A stretch of DNA of 64,000 nucleotides from contig JASBTF010000002.1 in NCBI GenBank assembly GCA_030148545.1, positions 651,152-715,151 of the forward strand. Reading direction: 5' to 3'. Positions 16,640 through 25,761 of this stretch are shown here, in pieces. A program made the position numbers and the translations under genes. Source of the DNA: Pseudomonadota bacterium. Lineage in GTDB: Bacteria; Pseudomonadota; Alphaproteobacteria; UBA2136; JASBTF01. Numbering within the stretch: the first letter of the stretch is position 1; each line of letters starts with the position of its first letter. The notes below the pieces were generated by a model. The model made no database searches. It saw only the letters and a list, made by a program, of their open reading frames with translations, and was not told the origin of the DNA.

Positions 16640-18799
16640 ATGATTAGACAGTACGAACTCATTGAGAAAATTCGCAGCTACAACCCCGATGCGGATGTAG
16701 CGCTAATTAACCGTGCTTATGTATTTTCTATGAAAGCGCACGGTAACCAAAAGCGTGCTTCTGGTCAGCCTTATTTGGTGCACCCACTGGCTGTGGCCTC
16801 TCTGTTGGCGGATTTAAAACTCGACGATGCAACCATTGTAACCGGGCTACTGCACGATACGGTGGAGGATACCCTTGCCACTATTGAGCAAATTGAAGAG
16901 CTGTTTGGTGAAGAAGTTGCCAAACTGACTGATGGGGTGACCAAGCTTTCGCAGATTACTTTTAACTCAAAACTGGCACAGCAAGCAGAAAACTACCGCA
17001 AGCTATTCCTTGCCATGTCGCAAGATATTCGTGTGTTGCTGGTTAAGTTGAATGACCGTTTGCATAATATCCAAACGCTGGATGCTATTCCTAAACCTGA
17101 AAAACGCCTGCGTATTGCACGCGAAACAATGGATATTTTTGTACCATTGGCCGACCGCATTGGTTTGCATGGCGTTAAAGGGGAGCTTGAAGACCGCTGT
17201 TTTAGAGTGATTAACCCCGATGAATATGCACGCATTGAAGACCGCATGGCAGAATGGCGTGAGCAAGATAATTTGGTTGAGCGTGTGGTTGATACGCTGG
17301 CCGATGACCTGCAAGAATCTAAAATTCCGGGTAAAATTAGCGGTCGTGAAAAAGCGATTTATTCTATTTATCGCAAAATGAGCCGCAAGAACCTGTTATT
17401 CGAGCAGCTGACCGACATTGTAGCCTACCGTATTGTGGTAGAAACACGCCAGCAGTGTTATGAAGTATTGGGCATGATGCACGACCGTTATAAGGCGATT
17501 CCAGGGCGTTTTAAGGATTACATATCTAACCCTAAGCCTAATGGCTACCAATCGCTCCATACATCGGTTATTGGGCCTTTTGGTAACCGTATGGAAGTAC
17601 AAATCCGCACCCAAGAAATGCATGATGTTGCAGAGAGTGGCGTTGCGGCGCACTGGCTATACAAGCAGTCTGGCTCCAATAAGCAAAGCGAAGAACAGCG
17701 CTATGCGTGGCTGCGCCAAATGGTTGAAACCTTGCAAGGGATGGATGATCCTGAAGAGTTTATTGAGCACGCTAAGCTGGAGCTATTTACCGATCAGGTC
17801 TACGTATTTACCCCAAATGGTGACCTTATTGCGCTGCCAAAAGGCGCAACAGCGCTAGATTTTGCTTATTTTATTCACTCAGATGTAGGGAATAGCTGCC
17901 AAACCGTACGGGTAAATGGCCGTATGGTACCATTGCGTACCCAAATCCGTAACGGGGACCAGGTTGAGGTGCAAACCAACAAAGCACAAAAACCAACACC
18001 AGGTTGGCGTAGCTGGGTGGTTTCTGCACGTGCTAAAGGGGCAATTAATCGCTATCTACGTCTGCAATCTCGCGATGAAGAAGAACGCTTGGGTAAAGAG
18101 ATTTTGGAAAAATCTGCCAAACGTGAAGAGCATAGCATTACCGAAAAAATGATTACCAGCGTAGTAGACAAAGTTGGCTATAAAAATTTGGAAGACCTGT
18201 ATGTAGGCATTGCGCAGGGGCGTGCTTTTCCGCGACAAATTTTTGATATTCTTTTCCCGCCTGAGCGTGAGCCACAAACGTTTGAGGAGGGGGCAGAACT
18301 ACGCCAGCCTGCTACAGCACAGCAAGAGCGCAAACCAGATAGCGCTATTGGTATCCAAGGGCTAACAGAAGGTATTAGTATCCACTTTGCTAAGTGCTGT
18401 AACCCACTACCGGGCGACCCTATTGTTGGGATTATTCATACTGGAAAAGGCGTTACTATTCACACTAAGGATTGCCGTTCGCTAGAGCAATTTGCCGATG
18501 TGCCAGAACGTTGGCTGACATTAAGCTGGAACGAGGGCGATGATGCGCTGGAGAGCCGTACTTTCCAAGCAAACTTACGCGTTATTCTTAAGCATGAACC
18601 AGGTGCTTTGAGCGCCTTTACCACTACATTGTTTAATGCTGGTGCAAATGTGATTGATATTGGCTTTGATACTCGCGCTGCAGACCACTATGTCATGCGC
18701 TGTATTGTGGAAGTTCACGACCGCCCACATTTGGAGCAAGTACTCGGCAAAACCCGATCTCACGATTTAGTGTTGGATGTAGAACGGCTGAATAGCTAG
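16640..18799 (+). CDS. Bifunctional (p)ppGpp synthetase/hydrolase, RelA/SpoT homologue
   Basis: Controls the stringent response by making and breaking (p)ppGpp. In order: an HD hydrolase domain with HPLAVA and LHDTVED (His72, Asp73) and KLNDRLHN; a synthetase domain with the substrate-binding KPNGYQSLHT; a TGS domain around VFTPNGDLIALPKGATALDFAY; a zinc-finger-like region with HFAKCCNPLPGD; and a C-terminal ACT domain (VILKHEPGALSAFTTTLFNAGANV). At 719 residues it is a full-length Rsh. Both active sites look intact, so the protein should be bifunctional, as the single alphaproteobacterial Rsh usually is. Its 3' end overlaps the converging gene by four bases. Confidence 0.94.
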   Translation: MIRQYELIEKIRSYNPDADVALINRAYVFSMKAHGNQKRASGQPYLVHPLAVASLLADLKLDDATIVTGLLHDTVEDTLATIEQIEELFGEEVAKLTDGVTKLSQITFNSKLAQQAENYRKLFLAMSQDIRVLLVKLNDRLHNIQTLDAIPKPEKRLRIARETMDIFVPLADRIGLHGVKGELEDRCFRVINPDEYARIEDRMAEWREQDNLVERVVDTLADDLQESKIPGKISGREKAIYSIYRKMSRKNLLFEQLTDIVAYRIVVETRQQCYEVLGMMHDRYKAIPGRFKDYISNPKPNGYQSLHTSVIGPFGNRMEVQIRTQEMHDVAESGVAAHWLYKQSGSNKQSEEQRYAWLRQMVETLQGMDDPEEFIEHAKLELFTDQVYVFTPNGDLIALPKGATALDFAYFIHSDVGNSCQTVRVNGRMVPLRTQIRNGDQVEVQTNKAQKPTPGWRSWVVSARAKGAINRYLRLQSRDEEERLGKEILEKSAKREEHSITEKMITSVVDKVGYKNLEDLYVGIAQGRAFPRQIFDILFPPEREPQTFEEGAELRQPATAQQERKPDSAIGIQGLTEGISIHFAKCCNPLPGDPIVGIIHTGKGVTIHTKDCRSLEQFADVPERWLTLSWNEGDDALESRTFQANLRVILKHEPGALSAFTTTLFNAGANVIDIGFDTRAADHYVMRCIVEVHDRPHLEQVLGKTRSHDLVLDVERLNS

Positions 18800-19956
18800 C
18801 GTTCTAGATCTAAATCGGGTTCCAAGTCTGGTTCTTGTTCTCGTGGTGTGTGTTCAATACCGCGCTCAGCTTCTGGAATACGTGTACCTAGTTCATGATT
18901 ATACTGATAACGTAAGCCTTCAGTATCTTTATCACCATAAACACGTTGCTCTACATAGCTCATAGAAGCTTCTAAATTCAACTCAGGTGCCTGCTTATCT
19001 AGTATTTTGGCATGTTCATTGGCTAAATTTTGGTACATTTCAATGCGTTCACGAGAGTTTTTTTGTAGTGGTTTACCTGTTTTAAACTTTTTAATATCTG
19101 CAATGATTGTATCATCAATAATGTCCCGTGCTGCTAGTACTTCAGCATGAGTAAGCTGATCCTTATCAATTCCATTATTTAGCAGTTCTCGCGCCAATTG
19201 GGTATGGCTCATCTCATGTTCAGTAGGCTCTAAACCGCGCTGTTGTTGAATATTTTCTTTTAGTTGGCGTGTAGCTAAATGCCGATGACGCTCTCTTTCT
19301 GCTTCATCATCACCATTCCAACCTATAGTTTTACAGTTGTTTTCATCAATATTCAGCTTCACTGAAAGCTCAACAAGCTCTTCTTGCTCTACCTCAGCCG
19401 CAGGCGCAGTGTGTGCTTTACGCCACGTATCATTCTTTTTTTTAGAATATTCCATAAACGCAGATGCACTCCATCCGTCTATAGGGTTTTCATCGGTTTG
19501 CTCTTGCATTTTTATTTCTTGTGCTTTTGCCATGCGCTCAGCAGCACCTGGCCCAAATTGAGCTTCTAAAGCTTCTTTGTGCTCTAACGGCTCCGCCATG
19601 ATATCTTTTTGGCGAGCTTTTTGTTCATCAGTAATTTTTGTTGGTGCTGTTGGTATGTGTGGCGTAGTAAGTGCTGGCTGTAATTCATTTAACGCTGCAA
19701 CTAGTGCCATGTCAGGATTTTCTCTCTTACTTTCAATATTAGCAAGTTCAGTAGGGGGATTTGCAGAGTAAGATTTAACCATTTTCTTTGCCATACGCTG
19801 TACAGTACGGCGCGCTCTCTCCTCCTTACTAAAATAATTCATAGCTGAAGAAAGCCCGCGTGAAATTTGCGCCATAGCATCTTGTATAATCAGTGGTGTA
19901 CTACCACCTTCACCAAATGGCGCTGCTATTGAATAAGAGTCTTTTTTCTTAGCCAT
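18796..19956 (-). CDS. Large hydrophilic protein of unknown function
   Basis: I do not recognise this 386-residue protein. It is strongly charged, with no signal peptide and no membrane segment. Long stretches look helical and rich in Glu, Lys, Gln and Ala (RMAKAQEIKMQEQTDE; EAERERHRHLATRQLKENI). The C terminus has a short acidic Pro-containing repeat, EPDLEPDLDLER. The composition recalls secreted effectors or scaffold proteins of host-associated bacteria, but that is a guess. Its last codons overlap the end of rsh tail to tail by four bases. Confidence 0.65.
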   Translation of the reverse strand: MAKKKDSYSIAAPFGEGGSTPLIIQDAMAQISRGLSSAMNYFSKEERARRTVQRMAKKMVKSYSANPPTELANIESKRENPDMALVAALNELQPALTTPHIPTAPTKITDEQKARQKDIMAEPLEHKEALEAQFGPGAAERMAKAQEIKMQEQTDENPIDGWSASAFMEYSKKKNDTWRKAHTAPAAEVEQEELVELSVKLNIDENNCKTIGWNGDDEAERERHRHLATRQLKENIQQQRGLEPTEHEMSHTQLARELLNNGIDKDQLTHAEVLAARDIIDDTIIADIKKFKTGKPLQKNSRERIEMYQNLANEHAKILDKQAPELNLEASMSYVEQRVYGDKDTEGLRYQYNHELGTRIPEAERGIEHTPREQEPDLEPDLDLER

Positions 19957-20050
19957 ATTTTCGTCCCGTTTCCTATAAGCATATGGGGTTGGGTAAGAGC
20001 ATTTACAACTGTTAACTGACAGGTTTTTTAACCAATTTAGTGATTTAGAC

Positions 20051-20079
20051 TTGACCCAAGCGCTTAGAATGCATAAAAA
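20051..20079 (+). promoter_or_regulatory. Probable promoter of tRNA-Thr(GGT)
   Basis: TTGACC and TAAAAA are 17 bases apart, and the tRNA starts ten bases further on. Confidence 0.55.
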
Positions 20080-20088
20080 GACCGCGCT

Positions 20089-20163
20089 GCTGCCGTAGCT
20101 CAGGGGTAGAGCACTTCATTGGTAATGAAGAGGTCGGAAGTTCAAATCTTCTCGGCAGCACCA
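20089..20163 (+). tRNA. tRNA-Thr (anticodon GGT)
   Basis: A cloverleaf with acceptor GCTGCCG/CGGCAGC, anticodon stem CTTCA/TGAAG around loop TTGGTAA, T arm GGAAGTTCAAATCTTC, and encoded CCA. Confidence 0.97.
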
Positions 20164-20168
20164 CTATA

Positions 20169-20194
20169 AAAATATCGCCTGTGGGCGATATTTT
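20169..20194. terminator. Terminator after tRNA-Thr, shared with rluB
   Basis: AAAATATCGCC and GGCGATATTTT pair around a short loop. The A and T ends allow use in both directions, for the tRNA and for the converging rluB. Confidence 0.85.
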
Positions 20195-20199
20195 ATGGC

Positions 20200-20925
20200 C
20201 TATTTTAAAGATTCTCCAAGTTTTTCTATGCGTTTTGCTGTTACTTCTTGCACGTCGCCAGCTTTGAGTTTGCCCAGTTCAAAGTCTGCATAACTGGTAC
20301 GAAGTAGGCGATTAACTTGCAGGCCAAAATGGTTCATCACCTTACGAATTTCGCGGTTTTTACCTTCATGTAGGGTAATTGTTACCCACTGGTTTTTGCC
20401 AGCTTTTTCGCCCAATTTAAGCTGCATAGGGCGATATTTAATGCCTTCAATAGTTACACCTTTAGCAACAGTTGCCGCTAACTTGGGCGGAATACGACCA
20501 AATACGCGCACTTTATAGGTACGTGGTAGCTCATTACGTGGATGCATGAGTTTTTCAGCTAATTCTCCGCTAGTCGTCAGCAAAAGTAGGCCTTCGCTAT
20601 TTAGGTCTAGGCGGCCCACACTGACCACGCGTGGCATGTTTTCGGGTAAACTTTCAAAAACGGTTGGGCGGCCCTGTGGGTCGCGTGCTGTTGTCACAAG
20701 CCCTGCAGGTTTGTGGTAGAGCCACAAACGTGTTTGTTGTTGTTGAGGGAGGGGGGAATCGTCTACCTCAATGGTATCAGCGTCACTAACCACACAGGCT
20801 GGTGTAGTTAGTGTCGTGCCGTTTACCGCTACGCGACCAGCTTCAATCCAACGCTCAGCTTCGCGCCGGCTGCACAGGCCCGCATCGGCCATGCGCTTGG
20901 CAATACGCATACCTTTATCGCTCAC
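20200..20925 (-). CDS. rluB: 23S rRNA pseudouridine synthase, RluB/RsuA family
   Basis: Converts a uridine in rRNA to pseudouridine; RluB acts in helix 80 of 23S rRNA. An N-terminal S4 RNA-binding domain (RIAKRMADAGLCSRREAERWIEAGRVAVNG) is followed by the catalytic domain with the family signature VGRLDLNSEGLLLLT containing the catalytic Asp, and GKNREIRKVMNHFG. Length 241 fits RluB/RluE/RsuA; the exact target cannot be fixed by eye. The start overlaps the end of the upstream amidotransferase gene by 11 bases, so the two are probably co-expressed. Confidence 0.88.
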   Translation of the reverse strand: MSDKGMRIAKRMADAGLCSRREAERWIEAGRVAVNGTTLTTPACVVSDADTIEVDDSPLPQQQQTRLWLYHKPAGLVTTARDPQGRPTVFESLPENMPRVVSVGRLDLNSEGLLLLTTSGELAEKLMHPRNELPRTYKVRVFGRIPPKLAATVAKGVTIEGIKYRPMQLKLGEKAGKNQWVTITLHEGKNREIRKVMNHFGLQVNRLLRTSYADFELGKLKAGDVQEVTAKRIEKLGESLK

Positions 20926-21622
20926 AACTGGCCTCCACTAATGCTTTGAATAGGTTTTTCTCCACAGTATTAGGTGCTGTAATTTCTGGGTGCCATTGTA
21001 CGCCAATGGCAAATTTTTTCTGTGGAATTTCAATGCCTTCAATTATGTTATTGTCCGCTGTAGCATTAATAATTAAGCTTTCGGGCTGGTTGTATAATGC
21101 CTCATTATGTAGAGAATTTACCTTTAGCTTTTCTACGCCAAGTATTTTATGCAGTTGAGTACCAGCTTTAATATGCACATCGTGGCAAGGCTGGCCACCG
21201 GGTACAAGGTGGCTGCTAACATTTAACTCATTAGAAAAATTGCGATAAAAGGTGCCACCATGGGCTGCAGCGAGCATTTGCATGCCGCAACAAATGCCGA
21301 GTACAGGTAAATCTTGCGCTAAAACTTGGCGTGTTAAAATTTCTTCAAAAGGCCCTCTCACAGTGCTTTTTGGCCAATTTTTATCATCTTTATCTCCATT
21401 GTGATACCAACTTTCGGGGAAGGGAAAGCGGCCGTCAGTAAGGATAACCCCGTCTAAACGGTGTAGAATATCTGTATAATCATGGGTGAGTGGTAGTTGG
21501 AATGGTATGCCGCCATTAGCTAGGATGAGGTCGCTAAAAGCTTTGCTCACAGACAAATGTGGCCGTGGTGAAAACTCGGAGCTATCCTTATAGCCGCTGC
21601 TAATACCAATCAGTGGTTTCAT
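20915..21622 (-). CDS. Class-I glutamine amidotransferase-like hydrolase, PuuD/C26 family
   Basis: A 235-residue gamma-glutamyl hydrolase-like protein. The nucleophile Cys is in LGICCGMQML (about residue 111), and the catalytic His and Glu are in VQWHPE near the C terminus. PuuD-type members hydrolyse gamma-glutamyl-GABA in putrescine breakdown; other members remove gamma-glutamyl groups from different amines, so the substrate is open. The start at 21622 (MKPLIGISSG) matches the family N terminus; an in-frame extension to 21712 looks non-coding. It is transcribed ahead of rluB and diverges from tadA. Confidence 0.85.
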   Translation of the reverse strand: MKPLIGISSGYKDSSEFSPRPHLSVSKAFSDLILANGGIPFQLPLTHDYTDILHRLDGVILTDGRFPFPESWYHNGDKDDKNWPKSTVRGPFEEILTRQVLAQDLPVLGICCGMQMLAAAHGGTFYRNFSNELNVSSHLVPGGQPCHDVHIKAGTQLHKILGVEKLKVNSLHNEALYNQPESLIINATADNNIIEGIEIPQKKFAIGVQWHPEITAPNTVEKNLFKALVEASCER

Positions 21623-21743
21623 ATGCTGATATGTAGCATTAATCGGCACGTGATGCCACTTTGATGCTGAATAGTGGCACATTATGCCGATTGGTCGGCA
21701 TCGGCGTGACATTTTGGCGCAACATGGTTATATACACATCAGT

Positions 21744-22193
21744 ATGAGTGATGTTCACCACCAGATGATGCAACGTGCCATTGAGTTGGCACAAGAAGCC
21801 GCTGCGGCAGGAGAGGTGCCTGTTGGCGCTGTGTTATACCGTGCTGATGGTACGGTGCTGGGTGAAGCACGTAACCGTGTGGAAGAGCTAAAGCAGCCAA
21901 CCGCGCATGCTGAGATGCTAGCTCTGCAAGCAGCTCATGAAAATACGGGTGAGAAGTATTTTGAAGATGCTGTATTGGCAGTAACGTTGGAGCCTTGCGC
22001 CATGTGCGCACAAGCGTTGAGCCATAGCCGTGTGGGGCAAATTCGTTTTGGTGCTTACGATGTAAAAAGCGGCGGCACGGTGAATGGTGCGCGGGTGCTG
22101 GAGCATGCGCATTTTAAGCCAGAGGTGTTAGGTGGGCTAGAAGAAGCGCACTCTGCACAGTTGCTGAAAGATTTTTTTAAGGACAAACGCTGA
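21744..22193 (+). CDS. tadA: tRNA-specific adenosine deaminase
   Basis: Deaminates the wobble adenosine of tRNA-Arg(ACG) to inosine. The cytidine-deaminase fold has its zinc ligands and proton-shuttling Glu in TAHAEMLAL and its two zinc cysteines in PCAMCAQAL; the substrate-specific GAYDVKSGGTVNG follows. Length is 149 residues from the ATG at 21744. The stop TGA overlaps the ATG of tsaC (ATGA arrangement), so both tRNA-modification genes are likely one unit. Confidence 0.93.
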   Translation: MSDVHHQMMQRAIELAQEAAAAGEVPVGAVLYRADGTVLGEARNRVEELKQPTAHAEMLALQAAHENTGEKYFEDAVLAVTLEPCAMCAQALSHSRVGQIRFGAYDVKSGGTVNGARVLEHAHFKPEVLGGLEEAHSAQLLKDFFKDKR

Positions 22194-22744
22194 TGTGGGA
22201 TAAGGCAACGCTAGATAGCTGGTGTGAAGCATTGGCACATGGTGAGGTAGTGGCCGCGCCGGCGGAGGGCGTGTATGGCTACTGTTGTGATCCGTTTAAT
22301 GAGCCTGCGCTAGCTAAGCTCATAGAGCTAAAGCAGCGTAGCAGTAATAAAGGCCTTATTTGTTTAGTGAATAACCAACAGCAGTTGGAGCAGTTGGTGG
22401 GTACGCTAACAGGTGCAGCTGCTGAGGCGGTGGCACAGCACTGGCCATGCCCAGCCAAGGCGCCGGTAACTATGCTATTGCCGCATAGTGCTGCCGTGCC
22501 TGAGTTGCTGAAGGGGCGTTTTCCAACCCTAGCACTGCGTTGGCCGGCGTGTGATTATATGAATGAATACCTTACACGCTGGGGTAAACCATTGGTGAGT
22601 ACTAGCTTGAATGTGAGTGGTCAGCCACCCGCCACCAAAGCTGAGGATATTCCAGCTGGCGTGCCAGCGCTCACGCTAGCCAAAGCACTACCTGGCACTG
22701 TATCGCGCATTTTTGACCCAGCTAGCGGTAAATATTTACGTTAA
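22193..22744 (+). CDS. tsaC: Threonylcarbamoyl-AMP synthase
   Basis: Makes threonylcarbamoyl-AMP from threonine, bicarbonate and ATP, the first step to t6A37 in ANN-reading tRNAs. The 183-residue protein has the short TsaC layout rather than Sua5. Key stretches are PAEGVYGYCCDP, LIELKQRSSNKGLICLV (the KxR...K active-site segment), CPAKAPVTMLLP, RFPTLALRWP and KPLVSTSLNVSG. Its ATG overlaps the tadA stop. The last four bases overlap the converging P-loop gene. Confidence 0.9.
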   Translation: MWDKATLDSWCEALAHGEVVAAPAEGVYGYCCDPFNEPALAKLIELKQRSSNKGLICLVNNQQQLEQLVGTLTGAAAEAVAQHWPCPAKAPVTMLLPHSAAVPELLKGRFPTLALRWPACDYMNEYLTRWGKPLVSTSLNVSGQPPATKAEDIPAGVPALTLAKALPGTVSRIFDPASGKYLR

Positions 22745-23274
22745 TCGTTAAGAGATTTTAGAAACTGTTCAACACTTTGAGTGGTGCGTAGGCGGTGCCA
22801 GGTTTTGTTGGCCCATTGCGGGTCGTTCATAGCAGCTTCGTATTTTTTGCTACGTGTTGAGTTTGTTTTGATAGCCCAAGGAATGAGTGCGTCTTTATCA
22901 AACAGTAGATGTGCCCAATCCTGAGTATTACCATTGCAAATAGTTGTACCATTTTTCATATAACGGATGCTGCGGCGCAGAATACGCCATACACAAAGCC
23001 ATAGCGGAGGATCTACCCAAATAATGGTATCAGCTTCTGGCCAAAATTGGTTCTGTATTCGGCTATAGTTACCGCAAATAACCCAGCCATTAGGGTGGGC
23101 ATTTTTTAAAAATTGGATACGGCGTATAAACTCTTCTGTTTCTACTAAAACCCAATTTTTATCCCACGCTAAATCATCTAATTCAAAGTGAGGCAGGTTA
23201 AATTGAGCAGATAGCTTTTTGGCTAGTGTGGTTTTGCCGCTACCAGAAGGCCCGATAATGACAATACGTTGCAT
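22741..23274 (-). CDS. P-loop nucleotide kinase-like protein (FlaR/topology-modulation type)
   Basis: A 177-residue P-loop protein related to adenylate and shikimate kinases. The N terminus MQRIVIIGPSGSGKTTLAKKLS holds Walker A, followed by the LPHFELDDLAWDKNW segment typical of proteins annotated as DNA topology modulation protein FlaR. Aromatic residues are frequent in the second half. The reaction is not known. The start at 23274 puts the P-loop at the expected distance from the N terminus. It lies 22 bases downstream of gltX on the same strand with an AT-poor gap, so it may be co-transcribed. Confidence 0.8.
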   Translation of the reverse strand: MQRIVIIGPSGSGKTTLAKKLSAQFNLPHFELDDLAWDKNWVLVETEEFIRRIQFLKNAHPNGWVICGNYSRIQNQFWPEADTIIWVDPPLWLCVWRILRRSIRYMKNGTTICNGNTQDWAHLLFDKDALIPWAIKTNSTRSKKYEAAMNDPQWANKTWHRLRTTQSVEQFLKSLND

Positions 23275-23295
23275 GGTACTAGCCTTTGCCATGGT

Positions 23296-24699
23296 TTACT
23301 GGTTTAGCGCACGCTCCAGCCGTGCACGTACAGTTGTTTCACCCATCAGTTGGAACAGAGCTGGCATGTCTGGGCCATGGGACTGGCCAGTAAGTGCTTT
23401 ACGCAATGGCATAAATAGCTGTTTGCCTTTACGGCCGGTGGATTCCTTTAGGTTGCCAGTCCACTGTTGCCAGCTGTCCGCAGTGTAGTCCCCGCTGGGT
23501 AGGCAGCCAAGGGCAGCTTGAATATAATCCTGATCTTCTGATTCAACTTCACCAGATATCTCATTGAAAATTAATTCATACCACTGTGGTAGCTCGCTTA
23601 GCAACGTGAGGTTGGCACGGGCGGTTTGCCATAGCTCGGGCAGATTAGGATTGGTGAGTTGCTCATTATTGAGGAAATCCTCAGCAAATGGTGCAATTTG
23701 CTCCCACTCTAGTGCATGCAGGGCGGTGGCGTTCACGCGCTTTAGCTGGTCTTCATCAAAGCGTACGGGGGCACGGCCCATTTTATCGAACTCGTAGAGC
23801 TTGGCCATGTCGTCGATTGGTAGAGTAGGGTCTACCGGTACGCTAAAACCCAAACCAGCCATGTAGGCTACCAGCGCTTGTGGCAAAATGCCCATGTGGC
23901 GCAAGTTCTCAATGGTGAGGCTGCCTAAGCGCTTGCTGAATTTTTGGCCTTCGCTATCCAGCAGTAATGGCAGGTGAGCAAACACGGGCACATCGGCGCC
24001 CAGTGCTTCAAAAATTTGTACTTGTTGCGCGGTATTGCTTACATGGTCTTCACCACGAATAACGTGAGTGATGTTCATGTTGATGTCGTCCACAGCGCCA
24101 GCAAGGGTAAATAGAGGGATACCGTTGGAGCGCACAATAACCGGGTCACCGCCCAAATTTTCGCTTTGGAAAGTTACATCACCACGCACAAGGTCGTTAA
24201 ACTTAATTTCGCCATCGTTCATGCGGAAGCGAATAACAGGCACACGACCTTCGGCGCGGTAGGCTTCTTTCTCGGCGTCGGTGAGTTCGCGGTGGCGGTT
24301 ATCGTAGCGTGGGGGTTCGTTACGGCTGCGTTGTAGCTTGCGCAGTACGTCTAGCTCTTGCTCGCTGGTAAAGCACTCATAAGCGCGGCCATCGGCCATT
24401 AGTTTTTCAACAGCGGCTTGGTAGTCGCCGCGGGCGGCACGCTCGCGGGTGCGGTAAGGCTCATAATCGCCACCATGAATTGGAGATTCATCGGGGTGGA
24501 AGCCAAGCCAGGCCAAATCTTCCATAAAGGTGGATTCTGCATTGTCATCGTGGCGTTCTAGGTCGGTGTCTTCAATACGTACCATAAAGCTACCGCTGGT
24601 TGCTTTGGCGTAAAATACGTTAGGTAGGGCGGCGCGCAGGTGTCCAATGTGAAGGCGGCCAGTGGGGCTTGGTGCAAAGCGAACGCGAGGTGTGGTCAT
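23296..24699 (-). CDS. gltX: Glutamyl-tRNA synthetase
   Basis: Charges tRNA-Glu, and in bacteria using GatCAB often also tRNA-Gln. The class-I signature appears as FAPSPTGRLHIGHLRAAL at the N terminus and the second signature as QKFSKRLGSL (a KFSKR variant of KMSKS) near residue 240. Length is 467, as usual. GatCAB is encoded at 48932-52173 in this window, consistent with an indirect route to Gln-tRNA, though whether this enzyme is discriminating cannot be told. Some alphaproteobacteria carry two gltX copies. Confidence 0.95.
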   Translation of the reverse strand: MTTPRVRFAPSPTGRLHIGHLRAALPNVFYAKATSGSFMVRIEDTDLERHDDNAESTFMEDLAWLGFHPDESPIHGGDYEPYRTRERAARGDYQAAVEKLMADGRAYECFTSEQELDVLRKLQRSRNEPPRYDNRHRELTDAEKEAYRAEGRVPVIRFRMNDGEIKFNDLVRGDVTFQSENLGGDPVIVRSNGIPLFTLAGAVDDINMNITHVIRGEDHVSNTAQQVQIFEALGADVPVFAHLPLLLDSEGQKFSKRLGSLTIENLRHMGILPQALVAYMAGLGFSVPVDPTLPIDDMAKLYEFDKMGRAPVRFDEDQLKRVNATALHALEWEQIAPFAEDFLNNEQLTNPNLPELWQTARANLTLLSELPQWYELIFNEISGEVESEDQDYIQAALGCLPSGDYTADSWQQWTGNLKESTGRKGKQLFMPLRKALTGQSHGPDMPALFQLMGETTVRARLERALNQ

Positions 24700-24752
24700 G
24701 ACTATTTCTAACTTTCTACTTAAAATCTTTAATGAGGTTGGAATTTAACGCT

Positions 24753-25592
24753 TTATGCACGTTTCTGCAAGCGGGGATCGAGCACATCGCGCAGACCTTC
24801 GCCCAGGAGGTTAAAGGCAAGCACAGTAATAAGAATAGCAAGACCGGGGAACAGCACCAGCCACCACGCTACTTCTACTGTTTCCTTACCAGCGGTGAGC
24901 AGGTTACCCCAGCTGGCAGTAGGGGGCTGCACACCAATACCGAGGAAGGATAAGCCGCTTTCCACTAAAATGGCGCCAGCAACGCCAAGGGTAACAGTTA
25001 CATAAATAGGGGCCATGCTGTTGGGGAGCAGGTGTTTAAGAATGAGCGGGGCATCGGCCAAGCCAAGGCTGCGTGCGGCGAGGACAAATTCGGTTTGGCG
25101 TAGGCGCAAGAACTCTGCACGGATGAGGCGGGCCACACCCATCCAGCTAGTAAGGCCAATCACAATCATAATGTTCACCAAGCTTGGTTCTAAAAAGGCA
25201 ATAACGGCAAGGATGAGGAAGAAGGAAGGGAAGCAGAGCATAATATCGACCAGACGCATCAGCCATGCATCGGTACGGCCGCCATAATACCCAGCCAGTG
25301 CACCAACAATAAGCCCAATGAAGGTGGCAATGCCAATAGCAATAAAGCCAACGCTAAGCGAGATTTGTGCGCCGTAGACCATGCGGGCAAAAACATCGCG
25401 GCCGAGTTGGTCGGTACCGAGCCAATGTTGAGCAGATGGAGCTTGCAGAATGGCAGTAAGGTCAATTTGGTGCGGCGGGTAAGGGGTAATGAGTGGTGCT
25501 GCCAGTGCCACAATAGCAAGTAAGGTAATAACAAAACTACCGATGAGAATAAGCGGATGACGGAGAAATGGTAAAACCTTTGGTGCAAACAT
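24753..25592 (-). CDS. Oligopeptide/dipeptide ABC transporter permease, DppC/OppC type
   Basis: The second membrane subunit type of a peptide importer, 279 residues. Typical features are an N-terminal helix, APSAQHWLGTDQLGRDVFARMVYG (the family hallmark, spread over the first periplasmic loop), and five more helices. The cytoplasmic coupling loop reads FVLAARSLGLADAPLILKHLLPN. It would be expected next to a DppB-type gene, but that gene is at 14126-15100. No ATPase or substrate-binding protein is adjacent either, so the rest of the transporter is encoded elsewhere. Confidence 0.92.
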   Translation of the reverse strand: MFAPKVLPFLRHPLILIGSFVITLLAIVALAAPLITPYPPHQIDLTAILQAPSAQHWLGTDQLGRDVFARMVYGAQISLSVGFIAIGIATFIGLIVGALAGYYGGRTDAWLMRLVDIMLCFPSFFLILAVIAFLEPSLVNIMIVIGLTSWMGVARLIRAEFLRLRQTEFVLAARSLGLADAPLILKHLLPNSMAPIYVTVTLGVAGAILVESGLSFLGIGVQPPTASWGNLLTAGKETVEVAWWLVLFPGLAILITVLAFNLLGEGLRDVLDPRLQKRA

Positions 25593-25761
25593 CACACAGA
25601 CCTTTTTGGAAACGAGGTTTATACTGCCATGCTAAAAAGGCCATGTAAAGCATAAAGATAGCGTGATTTTTGTTGCTGGGCTTGGTAATATGCTTATTAC
25701 GTTAACTGCCCGTTTACAGTACCCTAGCAATAGTTAGGGGCCAACCAAGAGGATTGTCACC

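Noticed and set aside
20051..20163. tRNA-Thr(GGT) as an integration site of an element
   Set aside because: Flanking genes are ordinary chromosomal genes, with no recombinase or repeat of the tRNA 3' end nearby.
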